This document shows positions 26,475 through 33,999 of a DNA stretch of 64,000 bases, in pieces. The position numbers and the translations under genes were made by a program. The stretch lies in the NCBI RefSeq assembly GCF_900112675.1, contig NZ_FOMQ01000011.1:1-64000 (forward strand), written 5' to 3'. Below the pieces are notes generated by a model. The model worked only from the letters and a program-made list of their open reading frames with translations. It was not told the DNA's origin and ran no database searches. The first letter of the stretch is position 1. The number at the start of each line of letters is the position of its first letter. This DNA is from Paracidovorax konjaci. GTDB lineage: Bacteria > Pseudomonadota > Gammaproteobacteria > Burkholderiales > Burkholderiaceae_C.

Positions 26475-27549
26475 ATAAGCCACGGCCGAGCTGCGTGCGG
26501 CGGTGCATGAGCCACAGCAGGTAGCTGCCGCCGAGCGCCGCCGTGAGCACGCCCACGGGCAGCTCCTGCGGCGCGAGGATCCAGCGCGCGAGGATGTCGG
26601 CCGCCAGCAGCAGCACCGCGCCCATCAGGCTGGCCAGCACCACGTGGCGCTGGTGCGTGCACGGCGCGATCGAGCGCACGAGGTGCGGCGCGGCCAGGCC
26701 CACGAAGGCGATCAGCCCGGTCTGCGCCACGGCCGTGCCGGTGGCGAGCGCCATCGCGGCCACGAGCCCGGCGCGCATCGGCGCGAGCGGCAGGCCCAGG
26801 CTGGCGGCCGTGGATTCGCCGAGCACCAGGCCGTCGAGCGCGCGCGCCAGCACAAAGGCGGCGCCCGCGCTCAGGGCCCAGGCGCCCGCCATCAGGCCGC
26901 AGGCGATCCAGCCCACGAAGCTGGTGCTGCCGAGCGTGAAGGCCTGCATGGCCTGCAGGATGTCGGGCGAGGCCAGTTCCACCAGGTCGCGCGCGGCCCC
27001 CAGCACCACGCCCACGATCACGCCGGCCAGCAGCAGCCGCAGCGTGTGCTGCACACCCCGCGCCAGCACCAGCGTGAGCAGCACCGCCGCCACCGCGCCC
27101 AGGAACGCCATGCCCGTGACGCCCAGCCGCGCGAGCCACTGCGCCGCCGTGGGCGACAGGCCGAAGAACGCCATCGCCAGCGCCCCGCCGAGCGCGGCGC
27201 CCGACGCGCTGCCCAGCAGGTACGGATCGGCCAGCGGGTTGCGGAAGAGCCCCTGCGCCACCGCGCCGGCCAGGCCCAGCAGCGCGCCAGCCAGCCATGC
27301 GCCCAGCGTGCGCGGCAGGCGGATGTCCCACAAAATCTGTCGCGCCACGGGATCGGCGTCCGCGCCCCAGGCGAAGCCGATGCCGGTGCTGCCCACGCCC
27401 GCGCCCAGCAATACCAGCACGGCGCTGGCGATCAGCAGCCCGGCGGCCAGCCACGCGGAGCGGCGGACGCCGTGCGGGCCGGCGGCATCGCAGGCCACCG
27501 CATCGGGTGGGGCTGGGGGCGCGGCACCGGGCCCGTGCGGCACGCTCAT
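26473..27549 (-). CDS. btuC: Cobalamin-type ABC transporter permease
   Basis: This 358-residue permease of the FecCD/BtuC family has about ten membrane helices. Motifs: RLPRTLGAWLAGALLGLAGAVAQGLFRNPLADPYLLGSASGAA (~75-118), the family's best-conserved stretch, and GLAAPHLVR near 270, followed by HRHVVLAS-like sequence that contacts the ATPase. ATG 27549 overlaps the btuF stop (ATGA). It transports corrinoid delivered by BtuF. Confidence 0.94.
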   Translation of the reverse strand: MSVPHGPGAAPPAPPDAVACDAAGPHGVRRSAWLAAGLLIASAVLVLLGAGVGSTGIGFAWGADADPVARQILWDIRLPRTLGAWLAGALLGLAGAVAQGLFRNPLADPYLLGSASGAALGGALAMAFFGLSPTAAQWLARLGVTGMAFLGAVAAVLLTLVLARGVQHTLRLLLAGVIVGVVLGAARDLVELASPDILQAMQAFTLGSTSFVGWIACGLMAGAWALSAGAAFVLARALDGLVLGESTAASLGLPLAPMRAGLVAAMALATGTAVAQTGLIAFVGLAAPHLVRSIAPCTHQRHVVLASLMGAVLLLAADILARWILAPQELPVGVLTAALGGSYLLWLMHRRTQLGRGL

Positions 27550-28505
27550 GGCGCCTTGTCCGCAAGGCAGCGCGCCATGATGCGCGCTGCATCGGCCATG
27601 CGCGGGCCCGGGCGCACCACCACGTCGGCCTCGCCCGGCGCGAACACGCACACGCGCTGCTCGCGCACGGCGCGCAGGCTCTCCCAGCCCGGGTACGGCA
27701 CCAGCGCCTGCATGCTGCTGTTGCCCACCATGAGCACGTCGGGCGCCGCCCGCACGACGAACTCCGGGTTCAGCCGCGGGAACGGGCCCAGCGCGGGCGG
27801 CACCACGTTGCGCGCGCCCAGGCGCGCGAGCGTCTCGCCGATGAACGACACCGTGCCGGCCGCATAGGGGCCGCGGCTCACCTCGAAATACACGCGCGCT
27901 CCCCGGGCGCGCGGGGGCAGCGACTGCGCGGCGGCCTGCACGCCGGCGTCGATCACGCGCCAGACGCGCTCCGCGCCCTGCTCCGCCGGCACGCCGAGCA
28001 GCGTGCCGAGCGTGCCCAGCACCGCGCGCACGTCGGCATGCGTCTTGGGCTCCAGCGCCACGACGGGAATGCCGAGCGCCTCCAGCCGGTCGCTCGCGCG
28101 GGAGCTGGCGGCCAGCAGTACCACGTCGGGCCGCTGCGCCACGATGGCTTCTATGTTGGGGTCGATGCCGCCGCCCAATTGCGGCAGCCGGCGCACGGCG
28201 TCGGGCCAGTTGGAATAGCGGTCCACGCCGACGAGGCGCGCGCACTGCTGCAGCTCGCACACCGATTCGGTCAGCGAGGGCAGCAGGCTCACGATGCGCT
28301 GCGGCGGCTTCTGGAACACCACGCGGCGCCCGCGCGCGTCAGTGATCGCGATGGGGACCGGCGCCGGAGAAGCCGACGGCGCCGCCGGCCCGGACGGAGC
28401 CTGCGCATGCGCGGGCCCCCACCCGGCGGCACCCGCCACGCCCAGCACCAGCGCGGCGGCCAGCGCCAGCGGTACGGTGCGACCCCGCAGGCCGGGCCAC
28501 CTCAT
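27546..28505 (-). CDS. btuF: Cobalamin-binding periplasmic protein
   Basis: This 319-residue class III binding protein has a signal peptide (LALAAALVLGVAGAAGWGPAHA). It has the domain pattern RIVSLLPSLTESVCELQQCARLVGVDRYSNWPDAVRRLPQLGGGIDPN, which matches cobalamin rather than siderophore binders (TE and YSxxP region), then VYFEVSRGPYAAGTVSFIGETL. ATG 28505 overlaps the cobU stop. It delivers corrinoid from the outer-membrane receptor BtuB to BtuCD. Confidence 0.92.
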   Translation of the reverse strand: MRWPGLRGRTVPLALAAALVLGVAGAAGWGPAHAQAPSGPAAPSASPAPVPIAITDARGRRVVFQKPPQRIVSLLPSLTESVCELQQCARLVGVDRYSNWPDAVRRLPQLGGGIDPNIEAIVAQRPDVVLLAASSRASDRLEALGIPVVALEPKTHADVRAVLGTLGTLLGVPAEQGAERVWRVIDAGVQAAAQSLPPRARGARVYFEVSRGPYAAGTVSFIGETLARLGARNVVPPALGPFPRLNPEFVVRAAPDVLMVGNSSMQALVPYPGWESLRAVREQRVCVFAPGEADVVVRPGPRMADAARIMARCLADKAP

Positions 28506-29101
28506 GGCACGGGCTCCTTGAGCGTGAGCGGCAGCCCGGCGGCCACGAGCGTGACGCGCTCGCAGGCCTCGGCGGTGCGCTGGTTGAGCACGCCCAGCGC
28601 ATCGACGAAGCCGCGCACCTCGCGCCCCATCGGGATCACGCCCAGGCCGATCTCATTGCCCACCACCACCACCGGGCCCGGCGCCTGCCGGATTGCTCCT
28701 AAAAACATAGCAGACTGTTCAATGAATCCGGCGGCATGGGTACTGTCTGGTTCAGAAGCCTCCGCCTGCAGCGGCATCAGCCACTGCGTGAGCCAGAGCG
28801 TGAGGCAATCGACCACCACCAGCGTCTGCGGCGTGCTGCAGCGCGCGAGCGCGCCGGCCACGTCGCGCGGCTCCTCCACCGTGGCCATGCCCGGCACGCG
28901 CTCGGCGCGTTCGCGCTGGTGGCGCGCGATGCGCTCGCGCATCTCGGCATCCCAGGCCTGGCCGGTGGCGATCAGCACGGCCCGGTGCGCGGGCGACCGG
29001 TCCAGCCAGGCGCGCGCCAGCGCTTCGGCTCGGCGCGATTTGCCGCTCTTCTGCCCGCCCAGGATGAGTTCGCTGCGCGCGATCGACGGCGCCTGCGTCA
29101 T
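28502..29101 (-). CDS. cobU: Adenosylcobinamide kinase / guanylyltransferase, with in-frame repeat
   Basis: This 199-residue CobU/CobP phosphorylates adenosylcobinamide and then attaches GMP. It shows SELILGGQKSGKSRRAEALA (P-loop at ~10-25), VLIATGQAWDAEMRERIARHQ with the guanylylated His region, VVDCLTLWLTQWL, and VVGNEIGLGVIP with RGFVDALGVLNQ. Between them a family A repeat (28692-28739) is translated as HAAGFIEQSAMFLGAIR, so a stretch of this enzyme is encoded by the element. ATG 29101 overlaps the cobB stop. Enzyme motifs on both sides are intact, so the gene is probably functional. Confidence 0.93.
   Translation of the reverse strand: MTQAPSIARSELILGGQKSGKSRRAEALARAWLDRSPAHRAVLIATGQAWDAEMRERIARHQRERAERVPGMATVEEPRDVAGALARCSTPQTLVVVDCLTLWLTQWLMPLQAEASEPDSTHAAGFIEQSAMFLGAIRQAPGPVVVVGNEIGLGVIPMGREVRGFVDALGVLNQRTAEACERVTLVAAGLPLTLKEPVP
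28692..28739 (+). repeat. Family A palindromic repeat, copy 4 (inside cobU, in frame)
   Basis: Plus-strand sequence ATTGCTCC, A-rich loop, CATAGCAGACT, TTCAATGAATCC, GGCGGCATGG. The left arm has drifted, so pairing is weaker than in copies 2 and 5. It is antisense to cobU and read through in the same frame as copy 5 in the hydratase gene. Confidence 0.75.
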
Positions 29102-30537
29102 GCCACGTCCCCGTGCGCGCCGGGCTCCGCCTGCAGCGCGCCCTCGGCCCCGAACAGCGCCGCCACCGCGCGCGGGCTGGAGGGGAACCACGCGTGGAAA
29201 TAGCTCGCATGGATGCTGCCGTGCCGGTAGAGCGCCTCGCAAGGCCCGCTGCCCGCCTCGGGCCGCGTGGTGTGCGTGCGCACGTCGGCGCGGCTGTCGC
29301 AGGTCGAGTAGTGGAAGGTGTGGCCGCGCAGCACATGGCCGCCGAGGTCCAGCTGCTGCGGCCCCAGGGCCGCCAGCCGCCGCTGCATGGCCACGTGGCC
29401 CGGCAGCAGCCCCCAGAGCGGCTGGCGCGTGGCGCCGTCGGCCAGGGTGATCGATTCGAAGAGCACCATCATGCCGCCGCATTCTGCCCATACCGCCCGG
29501 CCCGCCGCCACGTGCGCGCGCAGGCTGGCCTGCATACCCGTGTTGGCGGCCAGCCGCTCGGCATGCAGCTCGGGGTAGCCGCCCGGCAGCCACACCGCAT
29601 CGCAGCCGGGCAGCTGCGCATCGGCCAGCGGCGAGAAGCGCACCACGCGCGCGCCCAGCGCCTGCAGCGTGTCCAGGTTGGCGCGGTAGATGAAGCAGAA
29701 GGCGGCATCGTCCGCCACCGCCACCGTGCGCCCCGCCAGCAGCGGCGGCACCGCGGCCTGCGGCGCGGGCGCCTCGAAGTCCACGGAAAAGCGCTGCCGC
29801 CAGTCCTCGATCGACAGGCGGCCCAGCGGCGTCTGCGCGAGCGCGTCGGCGGCCTGGTCGATGCGCGCCAGGCCGTCGGCCAGCTCGTGCGCCGCCACCA
29901 GGCCCAGGTGCCGTTCGGGCAGCAGGCCCGCGCGCTGGCGGGCCGGCTGCGGGGCCGCTCCAGCGTCCTGCGCGGGCACCACGCGCGGCAGTGCGCCCAG
30001 CCAGTCCTGCGCGTCCGCGAGGCTGCCCTGCAGCATGCCCGCGTGGCGCTCGCTGCCCACGCGGTTGGCCAGCACGCCCGCCCAGGGCAGGCCCGGCCGG
30101 TAATGGCGCAGGCCCCAGGCCAGCGCGCCGAAGGTACCCGCCATGGCGGAGGCATCCACCACCGCCAGCACCGGCAGGCCGAAGCGCTGCGCGAGATCGG
30201 CCAGGCTCGGCGTGCCGTCGAACAGGCCCATCACGCCCTCGACGAGCACCAGGTCGGCCTCGACGGCCGCGGCATGCAGGCGCGCGGCGGCGTCGGCCTC
30301 GCCGGTCATCCAGAGGTCGATGGCGTGCACGGGCGCGCCGCTCGCGAGTTCGTGCCAGCACGGATCGAGGAAATCCGGGCCGCACTTGAACACCCGCACG
30401 TGCCGCCCCTGGCGCGCGTGCAGGCGCGCCAGCGCGGCGGTCACCGTGGTCTTGCCCTGCCCCGACGACGGCGCGGCGATGGCGATGGCCGGGCAGCGGA
30501 CCGTGCCGCTGCCCGCCGGCACCGCGAAGGCGCTCAA
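29098..30537 (-). CDS. cobB: Cobyrinic acid a,c-diamide synthase (glutamine-hydrolysing)
   Basis: This ~479-residue CobB/CbiA has the N-terminal ATP-dependent domain IAIAAPSSGQGKTTVTAALARLHARQG, FKCGPDFLDPCWHELASG and LVLVEGVMGLFDG. The C-terminal amidotransferase domain has VWAECGGMMVLFE (nucleophile Cys) and HTFHYSTCDSRA. No ATG fits: a TTG at 30537 overlaps the btuB TGA, while a GTG 12 bases upstream is an alternative. The enzyme amidates the a and c side chains before adenosylation and CobQ. Confidence 0.92.
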   Translation of the reverse strand: MSAFAVPAGSGTVRCPAIAIAAPSSGQGKTTVTAALARLHARQGRHVRVFKCGPDFLDPCWHELASGAPVHAIDLWMTGEADAAARLHAAAVEADLVLVEGVMGLFDGTPSLADLAQRFGLPVLAVVDASAMAGTFGALAWGLRHYRPGLPWAGVLANRVGSERHAGMLQGSLADAQDWLGALPRVVPAQDAGAAPQPARQRAGLLPERHLGLVAAHELADGLARIDQAADALAQTPLGRLSIEDWRQRFSVDFEAPAPQAAVPPLLAGRTVAVADDAAFCFIYRANLDTLQALGARVVRFSPLADAQLPGCDAVWLPGGYPELHAERLAANTGMQASLRAHVAAGRAVWAECGGMMVLFESITLADGATRQPLWGLLPGHVAMQRRLAALGPQQLDLGGHVLRGHTFHYSTCDSRADVRTHTTRPEAGSGPCEALYRHGSIHASYFHAWFPSSPRAVAALFGAEGALQAEPGAHGDVA

Positions 30538-32402
30538 CGCGGCGCCCACTTCAGGCCCACATAGAACGTGCGGCCGGCCTGTGCGTAGGTGCGCGCGGTC
30601 TGGTAGTCCTTGTCGGTGACGTTGTCCACGCGCGCCAGCAGGGTCGTGTCCTGGCCCACGCGCGTGCTGGCGTAGAGGTTCACCAGCGTGTAGCCGCCCA
30701 GCACGAAGGTGTTGGCGGCGTTGTCGAAGCGGCGGCCCGAGGCCTGCACCTCCGAGCCCACCGTCCAGCCCGCGATGCGCGTGTCGGCGCCCAGCGTGGC
30801 ATGGCGCTTGGCGCGGCGGGCGAGCTGGCGGCCGGTGTCCTCGTCGCGGTGGTTCTGCAGGTCCAGCGATGCGCGCAGCTGCACGCCTCCGAGCGCATGC
30901 TGGGCCGACAGCGTCACGCCCTGGTACCGGGCGCGGCCCGCGTTGGCGTAGCAGCCGAACGCATCCTGGCACGGCCCCGCCGCGCCGAACACGATGAGGT
31001 TCTTCACACGGTTGCGGTAGGCCACGACGGAGGCGCTGCTCGCGCCCTGCGCCCAGCGCAGCCCCACCTCGGTGTTGCGGCCTTCCTCGGGCTTGAGCGA
31101 GGCAACGCCGTACTGGCTGAAGCGCTGGTAGAGCGTGGGCGCGCGGAACGAGGTGCCCGCCGAGGCCGTCGCGCGCCATTGCGGGGTGATCGCGTAGCCG
31201 TAGGCGATGCTGCCGGTGCTGTGGCCGCCGAACTCGCTGTCGGAGTCGTGGCGCGCGTTGAACTGCAGCGCGTGCGGGCCCGACGTGAATCCGTAGCCCA
31301 GCGCCAGCGCGTCCTGCGAGCGGTCGCCGTCGATGGTGCCGTTGCGCAGTTCGTCCTCGCGGCGCTCGAGCGCGGCAGTGAAGAGGTGGCCGCCCTCGCG
31401 CCACTCGTTCTGGAACAGGTAGCCGCGCAGGCGCGTGTCGGTGAGGTAGGGCGAAGGCCGTGTCTCGTAGCGGTCGCGCGAATCGGTGACCGACACGCGG
31501 GTGGTGTAGCGGTCGCTCCACTGCGCGCGCCAGTTCAGGCCCAGCGCGTGCATGCGGTGCAGCGCGCGGTCGTCGTTGCCCAGCGGCGTGGTGTCGTAGC
31601 CGGCATTGGTGTCGGCCGCGGCCAGCGTGCCTTCGAGCCGCTGGCGCGGGTCGATCTGCAGGCCCACGCGCGCGTTCACGGACGAATGGCGCAGGCCGTC
31701 CTTGTCGGGGTTCTGGCCGGCGATGGTCCGGGCATTGAAGCCGTCGCTGATCTCGCGCTCGAAACCCAACGCGTAGTCCACCGCACGGCCCTCGCCCGCC
31801 GAGCCGCTCACGCCGGCCTCGGCCTTGTAGGTGCCGTGGCTGCCGGCGCCCACGCCCACGTAGGGCTGCGCCGGGCCTTCGCCCTTGCGCGTGAAGATCT
31901 GGATCACGCCGCCGACGGCGTCGGAGCCGTACACCGCCGCGGCGGGGCCGCGCAGCACCTCGATGCGGTCGATCAGGCCCAGCGGGATCGCCTCCCAGGG
32001 TGCGCCGCCCGTGGTCTGCGAATCCATGCGCACGCCGTCGATGAACACGGCCGTGAAACGCTGCTCGGCGCCGCGCAGGTACACGCTGGTCGTCGTGCCG
32101 GGCCCGCCGTTGCGCGAGATCTCCACCCCCGGCACGCGGGCCAGCACGTCGGCCACGCCCGTCGCGCCGCTCGATTCGATCGTTTCGCGGTCCACGATGG
32201 ACACGTCGGCCACGAGGTCGGACAGCGGCTGGGGCGTGCGCGTGGCGGTGACCACGGTATCGCCGAGCTGCGCGGCCGGTGCGGCGTGGGCGCCGGCCGC
32301 GAGGGCGAGGCCTGCGGCCAGCGCCACGGCGGCGGGAACGTGCAGGGACGGGAAGGAGCGCACGCCAGCGGCGCCGCGGACACGGGGAAATGGTGAATGC
32401 AT
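30534..32402 (-). CDS. btuB: TonB-dependent outer-membrane cobalamin receptor
   Basis: This 622-residue receptor has a signal peptide ending AHA, a TonB box-like GDTVVTATRTPQPLSD, a plug domain with RVPGVEISRNGGPGTTTSVYLRGAE and IDRIEVLRGPAAAVYGSDAVGGVIQIFTRKG, and a 22-strand barrel ending GRTFYVGLKWAPR, where the final aromatic region suits BAM insertion. ATG 32402 gives a normal leader. It lies directly behind the cobalamin riboswitch and is first in the transport/biosynthesis run. Confidence 0.94.
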   Translation of the reverse strand: MHSPFPRVRGAAGVRSFPSLHVPAAVALAAGLALAAGAHAAPAAQLGDTVVTATRTPQPLSDLVADVSIVDRETIESSGATGVADVLARVPGVEISRNGGPGTTTSVYLRGAEQRFTAVFIDGVRMDSQTTGGAPWEAIPLGLIDRIEVLRGPAAAVYGSDAVGGVIQIFTRKGEGPAQPYVGVGAGSHGTYKAEAGVSGSAGEGRAVDYALGFEREISDGFNARTIAGQNPDKDGLRHSSVNARVGLQIDPRQRLEGTLAAADTNAGYDTTPLGNDDRALHRMHALGLNWRAQWSDRYTTRVSVTDSRDRYETRPSPYLTDTRLRGYLFQNEWREGGHLFTAALERREDELRNGTIDGDRSQDALALGYGFTSGPHALQFNARHDSDSEFGGHSTGSIAYGYAITPQWRATASAGTSFRAPTLYQRFSQYGVASLKPEEGRNTEVGLRWAQGASSASVVAYRNRVKNLIVFGAAGPCQDAFGCYANAGRARYQGVTLSAQHALGGVQLRASLDLQNHRDEDTGRQLARRAKRHATLGADTRIAGWTVGSEVQASGRRFDNAANTFVLGGYTLVNLYASTRVGQDTTLLARVDNVTDKDYQTARTYAQAGRTFYVGLKWAPR

Positions 32403-32489
32403 GGAAACGATCGGCAGAGAGCGGACCCGCGCCGGCCTCCCCGCCGGCATTGGGTGACACGGCCGTGCGCCCCGGGCCTGGTGGGCCGG

Positions 32490-32735
32490 GGCGCACGGCC
32501 TCCGTGTTGGCCGGTATCCGGGCTGGTGGAACCACGCCCTCCGACGCCTTCCCAGGCGCTTGTTCAAGGCGCCCAGTGGCTTGTGAAGGAGGGGAAAGCC
32601 GGGCCGGGGCGGCGGCTTTCGTCCACTGACCGTTGCGGGGGCAGCGCAGGCACGGCGCGCCCATGGCGGACGGCGCCTCCCTGCTTCCCGTTGAACCGCG
32701 GCCTGTGAACCAGGACCGCAGGCACCAACGGCGGG
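32490..32735 (-). ncRNA. Cobalamin (B12) riboswitch upstream of btuB
   Basis: On the minus strand the conserved blocks occur in order: TTCAACGGGAAGCAGG, then GCTGCCCCCGCAACGGTC, ACGAAAGCC, GCCACTGGGCGCC, GGGAAGGCGTCGGAGG, and the B12 box AGCCCGGATACCGGCC at 32509-32524. It ends ~90 bases before the btuB ATG and should switch expression off when adenosylcobalamin binds. A GC-rich hairpin between the box and the gene (GTGCGCCCCGGCCC...GGGGCGCAC) may be the expression platform. It fills most of the 458-bp space between btuB and the coiled-coil gene. Confidence 0.93.
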
Positions 32736-32860
32736 GATTCTAGCCAACCCCCGCGTCGCGGCGCTCCGCATGCCGGAATGGCGCCCGTGCGCCGGCCCGC
32801 ACACAGGTGCTTACCCGGCGCGAAGTCTCACTTCGAGACTGCCAACCCTACAATCCCCGG

Positions 32861-33106
32861 ATGGTTTCCCCCCCTCCCATCGACCAGATCACCGAGCGCG
32901 TGGAGCGGCTTCTCGCGCGCCATGCCGAGCTGCAGCGCGTCAATGCGCTGCTCACCTCCCAGGTGCTCGCGCTCACGCAGGAGCGTGATTCGCTCCGGTC
33001 GCGCCTCAATACCGCCCGCATACGCGTGGATGCGCTGCTGGAAAAGCTGCCCCCCGATGAGGACGATGCACCGGCCAACCCGACCGACCTGCCCAAGGAC
33101 GCCTGA
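32861..33106 (+). CDS. Small coiled-coil protein upstream of zapA (ZapB-like)
   Basis: This 81-residue protein is almost entirely one heptad-patterned helix (RVERLLARHAELQRVNALLTSQVLALTQERDSL), then an acidic Pro-rich tail. Small coiled-coil proteins of this kind stand next to zapA in many beta- and gamma-proteobacteria and are thought to help Z-ring assembly. The stop TGA abuts the zapA ATG. Confidence 0.75.
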   Translation: MVSPPPIDQITERVERLLARHAELQRVNALLTSQVLALTQERDSLRSRLNTARIRVDALLEKLPPDEDDAPANPTDLPKDA

Positions 33107-33550
33107 ATGAACCAGATCGAAGTGCAGATCATGCAGCAGAGCTACCGCCTCGCCTGCCCCGAAGGGCAGCAGGAGCGGTTGCTGCAGGCCGTCGAGCGCG
33201 TGGACTCGGCCATGACCCGCATCCGCGATGCAGGCAAGGTCCGCGCCCGCGAGCGCATTGCCGTGCTGGCGGCCCTCAACCTCGCCTTCGAACTGGCCGA
33301 CCGTGCCGAGGCTGCGGCCCAGGGCGCTGCCAGTGCGGCGGAGCCGGCCGGCCCGGCATTCGATGCATCGGCCCCGTTGCCTCCGCCGGCCGCCGCGCCG
33401 CTGGAGCCATCGCCGGCGCCCGCGCCGGTGCCCTCGCAGGCCAGCCTGCTGGCCGACACCGCGGAGTCCGGCGCGCCCGGTGGCGATGCGCTCGACGCGC
33501 TGCTGCGCCGCCTGGACCAGGCGCTCGGCGACGATCACCGGCACCTCTGA
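33107..33550 (+). CDS. zapA: Cell division protein ZapA
   Basis: This 147-residue protein is a FtsZ-bundling ZapA: the N-terminal domain (IEVQIMQQSYRLACPEGQQERLLQAVERVDSAMTRIRD) and following helix (ARERIAVLAALNLAFELADRAE) match the family. The C-terminal Ala/Pro-rich extension (~70-120) is longer than in E. coli. It starts immediately after the coiled-coil gene and is followed by 6S RNA, the classical zapA-ssrS order. Confidence 0.9.
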   Translation: MNQIEVQIMQQSYRLACPEGQQERLLQAVERVDSAMTRIRDAGKVRARERIAVLAALNLAFELADRAEAAAQGAASAAEPAGPAFDASAPLPPPAAAPLEPSPAPAPVPSQASLLADTAESGAPGGDALDALLRRLDQALGDDHRHL

Positions 33551-33558
33551 CCCTGCGC

Positions 33559-33587
33559 TTCCAAAGGGCGTTTTGCGCGCCTACAAT
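33559..33587 (+). promoter_or_regulatory. Sigma-70 type promoter of 6S RNA
   Basis: TTCCAA (33559-33564), 17-base spacer, TACAAT (33582-33587). A transcript starting ~7 bases later matches the 5' end of the 6S helix at 33594. Confidence 0.6.
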
Positions 33588-33593
33588 GGAGGC

Positions 33594-33764
33594 GTCTGCA
33601 GTGCCGCCGGGCTTTATATTTCCTTGAACCAATGCTCATTGAGCACGGGCTTGGTACATTGCCCGGTGAGCGTGATCATCTCGCGTCAGATGAGCCCAAC
33701 GCCTGGCTGCCCTCGCCCCCCTGAACCCCCGGTTCAGGATGAGGGTCCGGTGGATACTGCAGAC
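33594..33764 (+). ncRNA. ssrS: 6S RNA
   Basis: The ends pair perfectly: GTCTGCAG at 33594-33601 with CTGCAGAC at 33757-33764. Inside, CCTTGAACC on the 5' side and GGTTCAGGATGAGGGTCCGG on the 3' side are the conserved 6S blocks flanking the large central bubble. The ~171-nt RNA would bind the sigma-70 holoenzyme as an open-promoter mimic in stationary phase. Its position after zapA is the conserved locus; the usual downstream ygfA gene is absent, and a terminator follows. Confidence 0.92.
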
Positions 33765-33774
33765 ACCCATTCCC

Positions 33775-33805
33775 AGCGCCGCGGCCCAACCCCGCGGCGC
33801 TTTTT
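33775..33805 (+). terminator. Rho-independent terminator of the zapA/6S unit
   Basis: AGCGCCGCGG (33775-33784) pairs with CCGCGGCGCT (33792-33801), followed by TTTTT. This is a strong intrinsic terminator. The 190 bp from here to the EAL gene end at 34000 hold nothing I can identify. Confidence 0.9.
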
Positions 33806-33999
33806 CGTTCAGGGCCTGGCGGGCCCTTGCACCTGAAAGCGTGCCTGCATTCCACCGGCTATCCGGTAAGCGGCAGGCAGGAAGCCGTGGCCGAAAGCGC
33901 ATGCACAGGCGGGGCAGCCCCCCGCCCCCAGATTTCGCCCCCGGGCCCGCAGGCCCGCCCCCCGGCGAACGGGTGCGCCGGGCACCGGACCACGCCCCA

